Shown here: positions 55,596 through 64,000 of the stretch, one piece after another
Layout of the letters: each line of letters starts with the position of its first letter
How positions within the stretch are numbered: the first letter of the stretch is position 1
The notes under the pieces: model-generated
The model's database searches: none
Seen by the model: the letters and a program-made list of their open reading frames with translations, nothing else
Told to the model about the DNA's origin: nothing
Made by a program: the position numbers and the translations under genes
Origin: Hyphococcus flavus
Lineage (GTDB): Bacteria > Pseudomonadota > Alphaproteobacteria > Caulobacterales > Parvularculaceae
Reading direction: 5' to 3'
Length of the DNA stretch: 64,000 nucleotides
NCBI RefSeq assembly: GCF_028748065.1
Contig: NZ_CP118166.1
Coordinates: forward strand, 759,501 to 823,500

Positions 55596-55686
55596 CTCCG
55601 TCCCTGCGCCGGTCTTAACCGACAGGTTCAAAGGGTGCCCAGATGACGAAATCTGATCTCAGCCGGTGCGCCGGCGCCCCTCGGAA
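55596..55686 (-). promoter_or_regulatory. TPP riboswitch upstream of the membrane-protein/thiC operon
   Basis: The minus strand carries the THI-box core: GGGGCGCCGGCGCACCGG, CTGAGA, ACCCTTTGAACCTG and CGGCGCAGGGA. P3 is GCCGG/CCGGC, and a small extra hairpin (CAGAT/ATCTG) follows CTGAGA. P1 pairs UUCCG with CGGAG; the latter contains the Shine-Dalgarno of the next gene, so control appears translational. Confidence 0.93.
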
Positions 55687-55782
55687 TGGGTAAGTGGTAA
55701 CAAACGGGGCGCGCCGCAGCAAGGGTATGTTCAGGGGCGTCGTTTCCAGAAAAGCCACCACCAAAGCAAGTGAAAGGCAGAA

Positions 55783-56454
55783 TTATTCAGTTTCAGATGT
55801 CAAAACGGTCGTGAAAGAATACTTTCCGGATTCTGTAACATCGAATGTTGCGTCGTCTATCCGGGCTGCCTCGCCAAAAGATTGCAGCAGAATATCCGCC
55901 ATTCCTTCAACAATATCTCCCCTGGCGCCGCCGCGCCGTTCCGCAGCAGCGAAACCGGACCATACTCTTTCGTTGCCCTTGCTAACTATGACGCCGATCT
56001 GGAGCGACCCGTTCGAAACTTTATCGTGCTTCACGCCATATTCGAGAGCGCCAAAGAAAGCCGTGATTGCCGCATCCGCGCCAGTATAGCGGCCCTCATC
56101 ACCAGGGGCGGCGTAAGAAAGCCCAATTGATTGACCCGGCGGAAGGGCGAAGCTTTCTTTTCTTTCGCTCACCTTGTAGCTCACTGAATAACATTCGACG
56201 CATTCTTCGTCAGTAACGGAAAAACCTGTGTTTAACAGATATGTAGAAATAGCCTCGCGAAGGCCGGACTCCAATACGGTATCCAGCCGTTGCGGTAATG
56301 AAATTTCAGCGGTTTGAGGCAGGTCGCCCGCAGCGAACGAAACCACCCACCCATTCGTGCTTGCGTCAGCATCAGGCTGCAAAGACTGTGCGGTAGCAAA
56401 GCCAGACAAGAAAAAGATCGCAAAAATGGTGACGATAGGCCGTAATAGGAACAT
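55783..56454 (-). CDS. Exported protein of unknown function
   Basis: About 223 residues with a signal peptide (PIVTIFAIFFLSGFATAQ). The mature part has a Cys pair (DEECVECYSVSY) and predicted mixed alpha/beta fold. No domain is recognised. It is on the same strand as, and upstream of, the first TPP riboswitch, but separated from it by about 100 bases. Confidence 0.7.
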   Translation of the reverse strand: MFLLRPIVTIFAIFFLSGFATAQSLQPDADASTNGWVVSFAAGDLPQTAEISLPQRLDTVLESGLREAISTYLLNTGFSVTDEECVECYSVSYKVSERKESFALPPGQSIGLSYAAPGDEGRYTGADAAITAFFGALEYGVKHDKVSNGSLQIGVIVSKGNERVWSGFAAAERRGGARGDIVEGMADILLQSFGEAARIDDATFDVTESGKYSFTTVLTSETE

Positions 56455-56561
56455 ATGAACCAACTGAAGATAGCGTGCCTATCTAATACGCTCTCGCGTC
56501 TAAGTAATCAATTCAAGAAATCTGTAGGCATTTCTTCTCAGCCAAGAACGACAATCAAGCC

Positions 56562-57302
56562 CTATCTATTTTCAGCTCTCAGCTTTTCCAGCATCTCCGG
56601 ATCATTGAGTTCAATCCAGACAGCATTCGCCGCAGCGATGATGTCGCGGTTGGCATCAAGGAGAACGGTGCTTGCAAAATGTTTGCGGCCTTCGGATTTC
56701 TCGGGCCATGCGGCGACGATCAGGCGTTCACCGGGCTTGGGGCGTCGGCGTATATCCGCCGCAAGCCGGCCAAGCAGGCTGAGCCTTGGCCAAAGCCTCA
56801 GTGAAAAGGCGCTTGGGCAATCGAGCGCAGCCCATAGAAACTCTGGCCGGACAAGGCCGTCGCTTCCCGCCAGATCTTTCGCCAGGGTCCAGAAATCAGC
56901 GTTCACCGGGCTATCCGGAGCCGGGCCGGAAAAAATACGCAGCCCGTCGCCAGCTTTCCGTTTGTTTCCGCATACGAAGCAATAAGGCAGCATGTGCTCG
57001 CCGCCAGCATCGTCCAGATAGCGGTCATGGGCGTGCTGAACCCCGTCGTCATCCGGCAATGTCGGCGGGCTGACAATTACATTAGCAGGGCGAATGACCG
57101 CGACCAGATTTTCTCCGTGAAGCGCATGAAAGTTATCATCACCTATATCTTTCAGCGTTATGGGCGCATCCAGCGGCGGCGGACTTTTCAACATGACTTC
57201 TGCAGGCCCGTTAATGACTTGGGCGAAAAGGCCGGCCGCGTAACCGCCATTGGCGGATGTTTTTGGTCCGCAAAATCGTTTGTCGATGATGATTTCAGTC
57301 AT
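56562..57302 (-). CDS. Hotdog-fold thioesterase-like protein
   Basis: 246 residues. The start RFCGPKTSANGGYAAGLFA and the central LPYCFVCGNKRKAGDGLRIF resemble double-hotdog thioesterase-like proteins. The Cys pattern CFVCG is conserved in that group, as I recall. It overlaps the upstream glycosidase-like gene by eight bases and may share control by the second TPP riboswitch. Substrate unknown. Confidence 0.65.
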   Translation of the reverse strand: MTEIIIDKRFCGPKTSANGGYAAGLFAQVINGPAEVMLKSPPPLDAPITLKDIGDDNFHALHGENLVAVIRPANVIVSPPTLPDDDGVQHAHDRYLDDAGGEHMLPYCFVCGNKRKAGDGLRIFSGPAPDSPVNADFWTLAKDLAGSDGLVRPEFLWAALDCPSAFSLRLWPRLSLLGRLAADIRRRPKPGERLIVAAWPEKSEGRKHFASTVLLDANRDIIAAANAVWIELNDPEMLEKLRAENR

Positions 57303-58107
57303 TCTTCACCACCACGCCAACAATAGGGCCCATGGCAACGCCAGGATCGTTACGGTTCAATTCCGGCGCATAAAGACGCGAGATGGTTCCGTCGAGGTAA
57401 AGCGCGTTCGGCGTATTCAATTCGTCACGAAAAAACATCGCGAAATCATAAAACCGTACGGGCGTGTCAGCGAGCGCAAAAATTACTTCGCCATTTTCCG
57501 TTACGCCGACGCCATTGCGGCGTTTGAGAGAATCGGAATCCGATAGAAATCGTGGATGAATTTCATTATCGATTACAAGCATTGGGCCGGATTGGGTGGC
57601 GTATCGAAAAAGCTGACCACAAACTCCTTTAAATTTTTGCGTTTCCTGGATAGCAGCATCACCGCGACCGGTAACATAAAAAACGCCGTTTGGCTTTAAA
57701 TGAAAATTTCCGGGGCCATCATTTTCGTTGAGCAGATACTTAATTTCTCCAGCTTTTTGCTCAGCTCCAACATACAAACCCACTGGCGATCTATCTTCAT
57801 GATACATCCCGGCGTTCATGGCGAACACGAGCGTTTCACCCTTCTTCGCCAGCGCCTCATTCACCCAGTTGAAATGACCATATGGCTCGCCGTCGTCATT
57901 GTTGAGAAACAGGCGAATATCATCCCGCTGCGGATCAAACCGGCAGACAACGTAATCGATTTGGTCGTGAGTAGTTTGTGTGCACGCCTCATCGGCGGCG
58001 ACCGGAGTAACGCCACAAACAAGCGTAATGATAAAAGACAAAACAAAATTCCGCATACGCTTATGCGTATACCGGCGCGAAAAAATTTCCAAACTCAAAC
58101 CGAACAT
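57295..58107 (-). CDS. Phosphodiester-glycosidase (NAGPA-like) exported protein
   Basis: About 270 residues with a signal peptide around FVLSFIITLVCGVTPVAA. The domain (DUF2233/NAGPA type) shows FAMNAGMYHEDRSPVGLYV, LKPNGVFYVTGRGDAA, ATQSGPMLVIDNEIHPRF and ALYLDGTISRLY. Relatives cleave sugar-phosphodiester links, for example in envelope polymers. I use the ATG at 58107 because GAGGAG precedes it; an ATG at 58056 gives a shorter leader but has no good Shine-Dalgarno. It lies about 107 bases downstream of a TPP riboswitch, an unexpected partnership. Confidence 0.82.
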   Translation of the reverse strand: MFGLSLEIFSRRYTHKRMRNFVLSFIITLVCGVTPVAADEACTQTTHDQIDYVVCRFDPQRDDIRLFLNNDDGEPYGHFNWVNEALAKKGETLVFAMNAGMYHEDRSPVGLYVGAEQKAGEIKYLLNENDGPGNFHLKPNGVFYVTGRGDAAIQETQKFKGVCGQLFRYATQSGPMLVIDNEIHPRFLSDSDSLKRRNGVGVTENGEVIFALADTPVRFYDFAMFFRDELNTPNALYLDGTISRLYAPELNRNDPGVAMGPIVGVVVKND

Positions 58108-58214
58108 TTCGCCGGTCTCCTCACCGCTGCTATAACCTTGGGATCCGGCGATGAGGAAATCGGCTTTGGGCTCAACCCTTTGATGGCTGCCGCCAACAAA
58201 GGGCTTTGGCAGGC

Positions 58215-58417
58215 GTTCCGTCCCTGCGCCGGCATGACCCGGATCAGGTTCAAAAGGGTTCGTCTCAGTCCCATTTGCCCGTGCTCGCTGTGACATTGTC
58301 AATATGGCGCGACTTGCCTTCAGGCGGGCTGTTCGAACAAGCTCGAATGCATACGCCGGAAGGTGCGTGCCGCGCGAGCTGTCAAACAAAGTCGACAGGC
58401 GGGACGCCCCTCGGAAC
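58215..58417 (-). promoter_or_regulatory. TPP riboswitch with greatly enlarged P3
   Basis: The minus strand shows GAGGGGCGTCCC at 58413-58402, and GGGACTGAGACGAACCC, TTTTGAACCTGATCCGGG, then CATGCCGGCGCAGGGA at 58275-58222. P1 is GUUCCG/CGGAAC (58417-58412 with 58220-58215). P3 closes GUCCC with GGGAC across roughly 130 inserted bases. All conserved thiamine-contact elements are present. Confidence 0.87.
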
Positions 58418-58567
58418 ACATTTATCGTGCCTCAAAAATGCAACTTCCGCAAGTTAAATCGGCGCCAGACTCTCTTCAAGAAAGCTGATGAGCGCCTATG
58501 TCATCAGGAATTCATCGCTCGACAATTTGGTTCCGTTTGCACACGGACAGATAAAAATCGAAAAGCT

Positions 58568-59029
58568 TTATTCGTTATCAGGCGAGCCTTGTGAAGCGAT
58601 AGCGACTGCCTGTGCTATGGCGGCGCGCATAGCGTTTTCATCATAACTCACAGTCAGACTATCGATGATTTCACCAGTATCTTTGTCGACAAGCAGCGTA
58701 AATCCTGTAGCGCCCTCAAACCGGGGATAAATATCAGCCAGACCTTCCGCCGCAGCCTGCTTTTCAATGTCCGCGCGCTGACCGAAGGTAAAATCCAACG
58801 ATACGAATTTAACCGGCTTATCGGCAAAGTCGGGAATAACTTTCGCCAGTCTCGGTTTCAGGATTTTGCAAGCGGAGCACCAGGCAGACTCGAACGTAGC
58901 CGCGATGATTTCCGGTTCGCCATCGTAGACATATTCCGCGTCAGTCGCGGCGCTGCGGCCAAATGTGAAAAAAGCGACAGCGCCAATGGCGATGATCCCG
59001 GCGAATACAAGGTTCTTTATATTTTTCAT
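58568..59029 (-). CDS. Membrane-anchored thioredoxin-family protein
   Basis: 153 residues with an N-terminal membrane anchor (LVFAGIIAIGAVAFFTFG) and a thioredoxin fold facing the periplasm. The active site is WCSACK, with FEGATGFTLLVDKDTGE as the cis-loop region, although the usual cis-Pro is not obvious. Probably a disulfide reductase. It lies upstream of the second riboswitch. Confidence 0.82.
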   Translation of the reverse strand: MKNIKNLVFAGIIAIGAVAFFTFGRSAATDAEYVYDGEPEIIAATFESAWCSACKILKPRLAKVIPDFADKPVKFVSLDFTFGQRADIEKQAAAEGLADIYPRFEGATGFTLLVDKDTGEIIDSLTVSYDENAMRAAIAQAVAIASQGSPDNE

Positions 59030-59094
59030 ACCTATCCCTACCGCCCCTGAGGCAACGCCGCTATCTTGCGCCAGTCAAATCCCCGAGAGCTTCA

Positions 59095-60387
59095 TCAGTC
59101 CTGAAACGGATCGCGCATTAATATCACGTCTTCACGCTCGGGACTTGTAGACACCAACGCCACCGGCGTCTCGATCAGCTCTTCTATACGGCGCACATAT
59201 TTGACAGCCTCGGCCGGCAAGTCCGCCCAGGAACGCGCTTTTTCCGTCGATCCTTTCCAGCCCGACATGGTTTCGTAAATAGGCTCAGCCTCTGACTGAA
59301 TATGCGCTCCAGATGGAAGATAGTCGTAGCTCTTGCCGCCAATTTTATAACCCACGCACACTTTCAGTTCGTCAAAGCCGTCAAGGACGTCCAGCTTGGT
59401 CAAAACGATGCCGTCAACGCCCGCAATCTTTAGCGACTGGCGGACAAGGCAGGCGTCGAACCAGCCGCATCGGCGCTGGCGGCCTGTGACAGTGCCAAAC
59501 TCGTGACCACGCTCACCAAGGCGTTTGCCCGTGTCGTCGGTAAGTTCAGTTGGAAAGGGCCCCTCCCCCACACGGGTTGTGTAAGCCTTAACGATCCCCA
59601 AAACATAATTGACCGCACGCGGACCAAGTCCTGAGCCTGTTGCCGCCTGGCCGGCCACTGTGTTGGATGAGGTTACATAAGGGTACGTGCCGTGATCGAC
59701 ATCAAGCAAGACGCCTTGCGCGCCTTCAAACAGGATGCGTTTGCCGTCTTTTCGCGCCTGATCAAGGACACGCCATACCGGTTGCGCGAACGGGATAATC
59801 CTTGGCGCAATTTCACAAAGCTGTTCATACAAGGCCTGTGCATCCAAATCGGCGACGCCAAACCCACGACGCAAAGCGTTGTGATGAATCAACAGGTTTT
59901 CGATCTTTTCTTTTAATGTGTATTGGTCAGCCAGGTCGATGAGGCGAAGCCCGCGCCGCCCGGCTTTGTCCTCATAAGCCGGACCAATACCGCGTTTGGT
60001 CGTGCCTATTTTAACGCCGGTTGAGGCGCCTTCACGTAAGGCATCCAATTCCTGGTGCACCGGCAAGATCAGAGTCGCGTTCTCGGCAATGATAAGATTT
60101 TCAGGCGTGACACGAACGCCTTGCGCCTCAATCCGTTCGATTTCAGCAAGCAATGCCGTTGGGTCAACAACCACACCCGAACCGATAACGCCCAGACAGC
60201 CCTTTCTTACGACCCCTGACGGCAGCAGAGACAGCTTGTAAACCGCGCCATCGATAACCAGCGTGTGACCGGCATTGTGCCCGCCCTGGAACCTGACCAC
60301 CACGTCCGCACGAGCAGAGAGCCAGTCAACAATCTTGCCCTTGCCCTCATCACCCCATTGCGCGCCGACAACCGCGACGTCAGCCAT
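59095..60387 (-). CDS. purA: Adenylosuccinate synthetase
   Basis: GTP-dependent ligase, first step from IMP to AMP, 430 residues. The start [17 protein letters not shown] and [13 protein letters not shown], then [14 protein letters not shown] and [11 protein letters not shown], are all hallmark motifs. It stands alone. Confidence 0.97.
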   Translation of the reverse strand: MADVAVVGAQWGDEGKGKIVDWLSARADVVVRFQGGHNAGHTLVIDGAVYKLSLLPSGVVRKGCLGVIGSGVVVDPTALLAEIERIEAQGVRVTPENLIIAENATLILPVHQELDALREGASTGVKIGTTKRGIGPAYEDKAGRRGLRLIDLADQYTLKEKIENLLIHHNALRRGFGVADLDAQALYEQLCEIAPRIIPFAQPVWRVLDQARKDGKRILFEGAQGVLLDVDHGTYPYVTSSNTVAGQAATGSGLGPRAVNYVLGIVKAYTTRVGEGPFPTELTDDTGKRLGERGHEFGTVTGRQRRCGWFDACLVRQSLKIAGVDGIVLTKLDVLDGFDELKVCVGYKIGGKSYDYLPSGAHIQSEAEPIYETMSGWKGSTEKARSWADLPAEAVKYVRRIEELIETPVALVSTSPEREDVILMRDPFQD

Positions 60388-60615
60388 ATTGCCTCCACTG
60401 CCGAATTTCCGGATTTTACGCGGCGCACCATAAGCGCTTCCGGAGCCCGGTCAATGTGTTCCAACCACCGAACCACGTGAACTCCCCTCAGCGTGATGAA
60501 TGTTTCCTAGCCTGCTGTATGCGGCGCAATGTCCTTCTCAGGATTTTCCATTCGGCGTCTGCCAGCGTTATTGTATAGGCAACGCTAGTTTCCATTCGGT
60601 CGGGAGAAAAGTTTC

Positions 60616-61275
60616 ATGGCCCCTATCTTCAAGCCCACGAAAGACAAAGAGTTTTTCACACCCTTTGGCCCGGTGATGGGGTACTTCAAAATGCCGGCGG
60701 CATTTGTTGAACAGATGAATGCAGCGATGTCTGAGCAACTTGCTGATCATTCCGACCATCTTGTCGGAAAGGTCCGTCAGGAACTACGCTTTGATCAGGA
60801 CCTTATCAATCTGGCCGCCGCCAATGTTGGGCAAACGCTTGTTGAATATCACGCCTTCGCAAAAAAGCGGAATTCCCTCGGAGAGTACGACCCTTCCACG
60901 AAACAATACGGCCTCGACATCGTTTCAGGCTGGTTCGTTCGGCAGTTTGAGAATGAATATAATCCGCTTCACATCCACACGGGCTGCACGATTTCCTGTG
61001 TCGGTTATCTAAAATTACCCGATGGTATTGAGCAGGAGTGGGAAGAAGACTACCAGGATCACCACCCTTCCCATGCGCATATTCAGTTTGCACACGGAAC
61101 TGATGCTGCGTACTCTTTCACAAACTTCATGGCGAAGCCTCAGGTTGGCGACTTTTATATTTTTCCTTCGCATATGTTTCATTGCGTTTACCCATTCCGG
61201 ACAGTTGGCGAGCGCCGCTCATTCAGCATGAATGTCACTGTGGAAGAATCTGAAGCCTCAGCTGGACCGGCCTAG
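60616..61275 (+). CDS. 2OG-Fe(II) oxygenase-like protein
   Basis: 219 residues. The double-stranded beta-helix family with a putative iron site is suggested by NPLHIHTGCTISCVGYLKLP and the later DFYIFPSHMFHCVYPF and GERRSFSMNV. A 2-oxoglutarate-binding Arg would be the Arg of GERRS. Relatives are annotated as putative 2OG-Fe(II) oxygenases; the substrate is unknown. It is divergent from purA. Confidence 0.75.
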   Translation: MAPIFKPTKDKEFFTPFGPVMGYFKMPAAFVEQMNAAMSEQLADHSDHLVGKVRQELRFDQDLINLAAANVGQTLVEYHAFAKKRNSLGEYDPSTKQYGLDIVSGWFVRQFENEYNPLHIHTGCTISCVGYLKLPDGIEQEWEEDYQDHHPSHAHIQFAHGTDAAYSFTNFMAKPQVGDFYIFPSHMFHCVYPFRTVGERRSFSMNVTVEESEASAGPA

Positions 61276-61379
61276 CTGCAGGCGTGTCTACTTATTTAAA
61301 AATGACTGACTGTTTTATTAGAAAACATCGTGCTACTAATAAGAAAATGCCTGCCGCGCTTGTGTCTTGGGGATTGAAA

Positions 61380-64000
61380 ATGAAAAAACTGCCTTTTGTA
61401 TTGTGCGCCATACTCGCCGCATGCTTGGTCAGTTGCGGAGAAACAACGCAACGCAGCCAGAGCAGTCAGTCGACAGAAAACTCCGATACATTAGTGGAAT
61501 TCCAAGAATTCACGCTGGATAACGGCCTCAAAGTTGTTTTTCACATTGACCGTTCCGATCCGGTTGTCGCCGTTGCATTAACCGCACATGTGGGATCATC
61601 ACGAGAAAAACCCGGGCGCACAGGTTTCGCTCATCTTTTTGAACATCTCCTGTTTTTGGAATCTGAAAACCTCGGCAAAGGCGGCCTTGACGCCATGTCC
61701 GCACGCATCGGCGGTTCCGGCGCAAACGGATCGACCAGCCGTGATCGCACGAACTATTTCCAGACCGTTCCAAAAGACGCGCTTGAAAAAATGATCTGGG
61801 CTGAAGCCGATAAGATAGGTTTTTTCATTAACACCGTCACCGAGCCTGTGCTTGCCAAAGAAAAACAGGTTGTCAAAAACGAAAAACGTCAGAGCTATGA
61901 CAATCAGCCCTACGGCCATAATTTTTATGTCATCACCAAGGCTCTTTATCCGGATGATCACCCTTATAGTTGGGAAGTGATCGGCTCGCTTGAGGATCTT
62001 GACGCAGCGACGCTGGATGACGTGAAGCAGTTCTATCGCGACTGGTACACGCCTAACAATGTTACTTTAGTTATTGCAGGTGACTTCGATCCTGAACAGG
62101 CGCGCGGCTGGATAAAGAAATACTTTGACGAAATCCCGCGCGGCCCGGACGTTGAACCATTGCCAAAGCAATCCGTAGCGCTTGGTGAATCGAAGCTTTT
62201 ATTTCACGAAGATAATTTCGCACAACTGCCGCAACTGACAATGGTGTGGCCGACTGTGCCGCAATTCCATGCGGACTATTACGCCCTGAACGTGTTGCAC
62301 GACTTATTGGCTGTCGGCAAACGCGCGCCATTGAATGAAGTCCTGATTGACGAAGAAAAAGTTGCGCCTGGCGTTTCCATGTATGGATACAACTCCGAAC
62401 TTTCGGGCGAAACGATCCTTCAGATTCGCGCCTATGACGGAACGAATTTAAATGATGTTAAAGGCGCGCTTGACCAGGGCTTTGCCCGGTTCGAGGCGGA
62501 CGGCATAGACGAAAAAGATCTCAACCGCGTAAAAACCGAACAGGAAGTCTCTTTCTACAACGGCATCCAAAGCGTGCTCGGCAAGGCTTTCAATCTTGCT
62601 CAGTATGAGATTTTTACCGGCGACCCCGGATTCATCAATCAGGATATAGAAAACATCCAGGCCGTCACCGCAGATGACGTGATGCGCGTATATCGCGCTT
62701 ACATTAAAGACCGGCCGTTCATAGCGACAAGCTTTGTGCCGAAAGGTTCTTCGGAATTGATTCTTGACGGGTCAATTCGCGCTGAAGTTGTCGAAGAAGA
62801 AATCGTTCAGGGTGCAGAAGAAACTTTCGATGCAAGCATTGCGGCGGAGTATGAACGCACGCCCTCGTCTTTTGATCGCTCTGAAGAGCCCCCTTACGGC
62901 GAAAAGCCCGTCGTGAAAGTTCCTGACATCCGGGAGGCCGGCCTTGATAACGGCCTTTCAGTTTACGGCATCGAGGATAGCGAACTGCCGCTGGTGCGGT
63001 TTGAGCTATCCTTTGACGGCGGCCACTATCTTGACGATCCCACCATGCCCGGCGTCGCCTATATGCTGTCGATTATGATGGATAAAGGAACCGCGCAGCG
63101 TGACACGGCTGAACTCGAAGAAGCAATCGCCGCTTTAGGCGCCAGCATCGGGATTGGCGCCGGTGATGAGCGATTTCAGATTTCAGGCCAGACGCTCGCC
63201 AGAAATTTCGAACAAACGCTAAGTTTAGTTGAAGAAATCCTGCTCGAGCCTCGCTGGGATGAGGAAGAATTCGCACTGGCGAAGCAACGCGTCACTGCTG
63301 AACTGCAGGCAGCCAGCGCCAACCCGAATGCTATCGCAAGCAACAAATTCGGTGAAATTATGTTTGGCGAGGGCCACATCTTAGCAACCAGCGTTCGCGG
63401 CGATATGGATTCGCTCGCAACGATGACGATTGACGATCTCAAAGCATATTATGAGCGTTACATAAGCCCTTCTGCTGCAAACTTCCGCATCGTCGGCGCA
63501 GTGTCACAAGAAAGAGCGCTTGAAGCATTAGCCAGTTTGAATAGTCGCTGGTCTGGAGCTGAGATCGATTACCCTGAATATTCAGTTCCAAACGAGCCGG
63601 ATGCAAGCGTCGTATATTTCTATGACATGCCCGGCGCCACACAATCTGTCTTCACTTTCGGATATCCCGCGCTCAAACGTACGGATGACGACTATTATCC
63701 GGCGCTGGTGATGAACTATCGCCTTGGCGGCGGCGGTTTCGCTTCTCGCCTTACGCAGGAACTTCGCGAAAGCAAAGGCTACACCTATGGCATCGGTTCC
63801 GGCTTTTCAGGATCTGAACGCTATGGCGCATTTTCGATTTCCAGCAACATCCGGTCTAATGTGACTTTTGAGGCGGCCGCGCTGGTCAAAGACATCCTTG
63901 AAAATTACGGCGCAACCTTCACCGAGGAAGATCTCGACGTCACGAAAAGCTTTCTGCTGAAAAGCAAGGCGCGCGCTTTTGAAACGCTCGGCGCCAAGCT
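61380..64000 (+). CDS. M16-family zinc peptidase lipoprotein, 3'-truncated at window edge
   Basis: The frame opens at the ATG at 61380 and runs open to base 64000, so at least 873 residues are encoded. A lipobox (ACLVSC, Cys19) follows the signal. The inverted zinc motif HLFEH is at residues 85-89, with the third ligand expected in VVKNEKRQSYDNQ. A second M16 half, lacking the motif, begins near 62940 with DNGLSVYGIEDSELPLVRF. Such two-domain proteins degrade peptides in the periplasm. Confidence 0.93.
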   Translation, partial: MKKLPFVLCAILAACLVSCGETTQRSQSSQSTENSDTLVEFQEFTLDNGLKVVFHIDRSDPVVAVALTAHVGSSREKPGRTGFAHLFEHLLFLESENLGKGGLDAMSARIGGSGANGSTSRDRTNYFQTVPKDALEKMIWAEADKIGFFINTVTEPVLAKEKQVVKNEKRQSYDNQPYGHNFYVITKALYPDDHPYSWEVIGSLEDLDAATLDDVKQFYRDWYTPNNVTLVIAGDFDPEQARGWIKKYFDEIPRGPDVEPLPKQSVALGESKLLFHEDNFAQLPQLTMVWPTVPQFHADYYALNVLHDLLAVGKRAPLNEVLIDEEKVAPGVSMYGYNSELSGETILQIRAYDGTNLNDVKGALDQGFARFEADGIDEKDLNRVKTEQEVSFYNGIQSVLGKAFNLAQYEIFTGDPGFINQDIENIQAVTADDVMRVYRAYIKDRPFIATSFVPKGSSELILDGSIRAEVVEEEIVQGAEETFDASIAAEYERTPSSFDRSEEPPYGEKPVVKVPDIREAGLDNGLSVYGIEDSELPLVRFELSFDGGHYLDDPTMPGVAYMLSIMMDKGTAQRDTAELEEAIAALGASIGIGAGDERFQISGQTLARNFEQTLSLVEEILLEPRWDEEEFALAKQRVTAELQAASANPNAIASNKFGEIMFGEGHILATSVRGDMDSLATMTIDDLKAYYERYISPSAANFRIVGAVSQERALEALASLNSRWSGAEIDYPEYSVPNEPDASVVYFYDMPGATQSVFTFGYPALKRTDDDYYPALVMNYRLGGGGFASRLTQELRESKGYTYGIGSGFSGSERYGAFSISSNIRSNVTFEAAALVKDILENYGATFTEEDLDVTKSFLLKSKARAFETLGAK

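Noticed and set aside
57700-58293. 197-residue plus-strand frame antisense to the glycosidase-like gene
   Set aside because: No ribosome-binding site or recognisable domain; it reads through the reverse complement of the TPP riboswitch.

Overview
The window looks like one continuous stretch of an alphaproteobacterial chromosome, probably from a marine, heterotrophic lineage near Hyphomonadaceae/Parvularculaceae. That placement is inference from gene content: a CpdR cell-cycle regulator next to a PraR-like XRE regulator and an N-formylglutamate amidohydrolase, a tRNA gene with encoded CCA, a TonB receptor with a VVTARRRE plug motif, and many exported hydrolases. Coding density is high. Both ends cut genes: an ABC permease on the left and an M16 peptidase on the right.

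Layout. 1-12.7 kb: iron-type ABC permease, a pair of exported amidohydrolases (one without its metal ligands), a PhoD-like phosphatase, an Aah1-type adenine deaminase, an M24 peptidase, a SYLF protein, then DJ-1/PfpI, Atl-like and Tat-exported aminotransferase genes beside a decayed atl copy. 12.9-20 kb: a single-strand seven-gene beta-oxidation module (acyl-CoA ligase, two-subunit acyl-CoA dehydrogenase, MaoC hydratase, OsmC, SDR dehydrogenase, thiolase). 20-29 kb: Wzx-type flippase, two inositol-phosphatase-family enzymes, Hsp20 with an RpoH-type promoter, a lipoprotein methyltransferase-SCP2-hydrolase set, an XRE regulator, a GT4 glycosyltransferase and a candidate small RNA. 29-31 kb: N-formylglutamate amidohydrolase, cpdR and tRNA-Val(GAC). 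31-39 kb: an exported nuclease overlapping a membrane-protein gene, then MFS, hydrolase, TonB receptor and AraC regulator. 39-43.4 kb: rfbBDA (no rfbC) and a UDP-sulfoquinovose synthase gene. 43.3-50.3 kb: thioredoxin-like lipoprotein, overlapping nitrilase and aminotransferase, dihaem cytochrome c, PD40 protein, a ribbon-helix-helix protein with a 39-residue lysine/arginine-rich microprotein, and an enoyl-reductase-like gene.

50.3-53.2 kb is the most clearly accessory part: a 700-base gene-poor stretch followed by an AT-rich, translationally coupled two-gene unit. It encodes an unrecognised 260-residue protein and a pentapeptide-plus-HEAT-repeat protein. This is my best candidate for an undescribed system. 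53.2-58.4 kb carries thiC and two TPP riboswitches. One precedes a small membrane protein gene ahead of thiC. The other, with a greatly enlarged P3 arm, precedes a phosphodiester-glycosidase and hotdog-like gene pair with no obvious thiamine role. The window ends with purA, a 2OG-Fe(II) oxygenase and the M16 lipoprotein peptidase.

All calls come from reading sequence and remembered family motifs. No database search was run.
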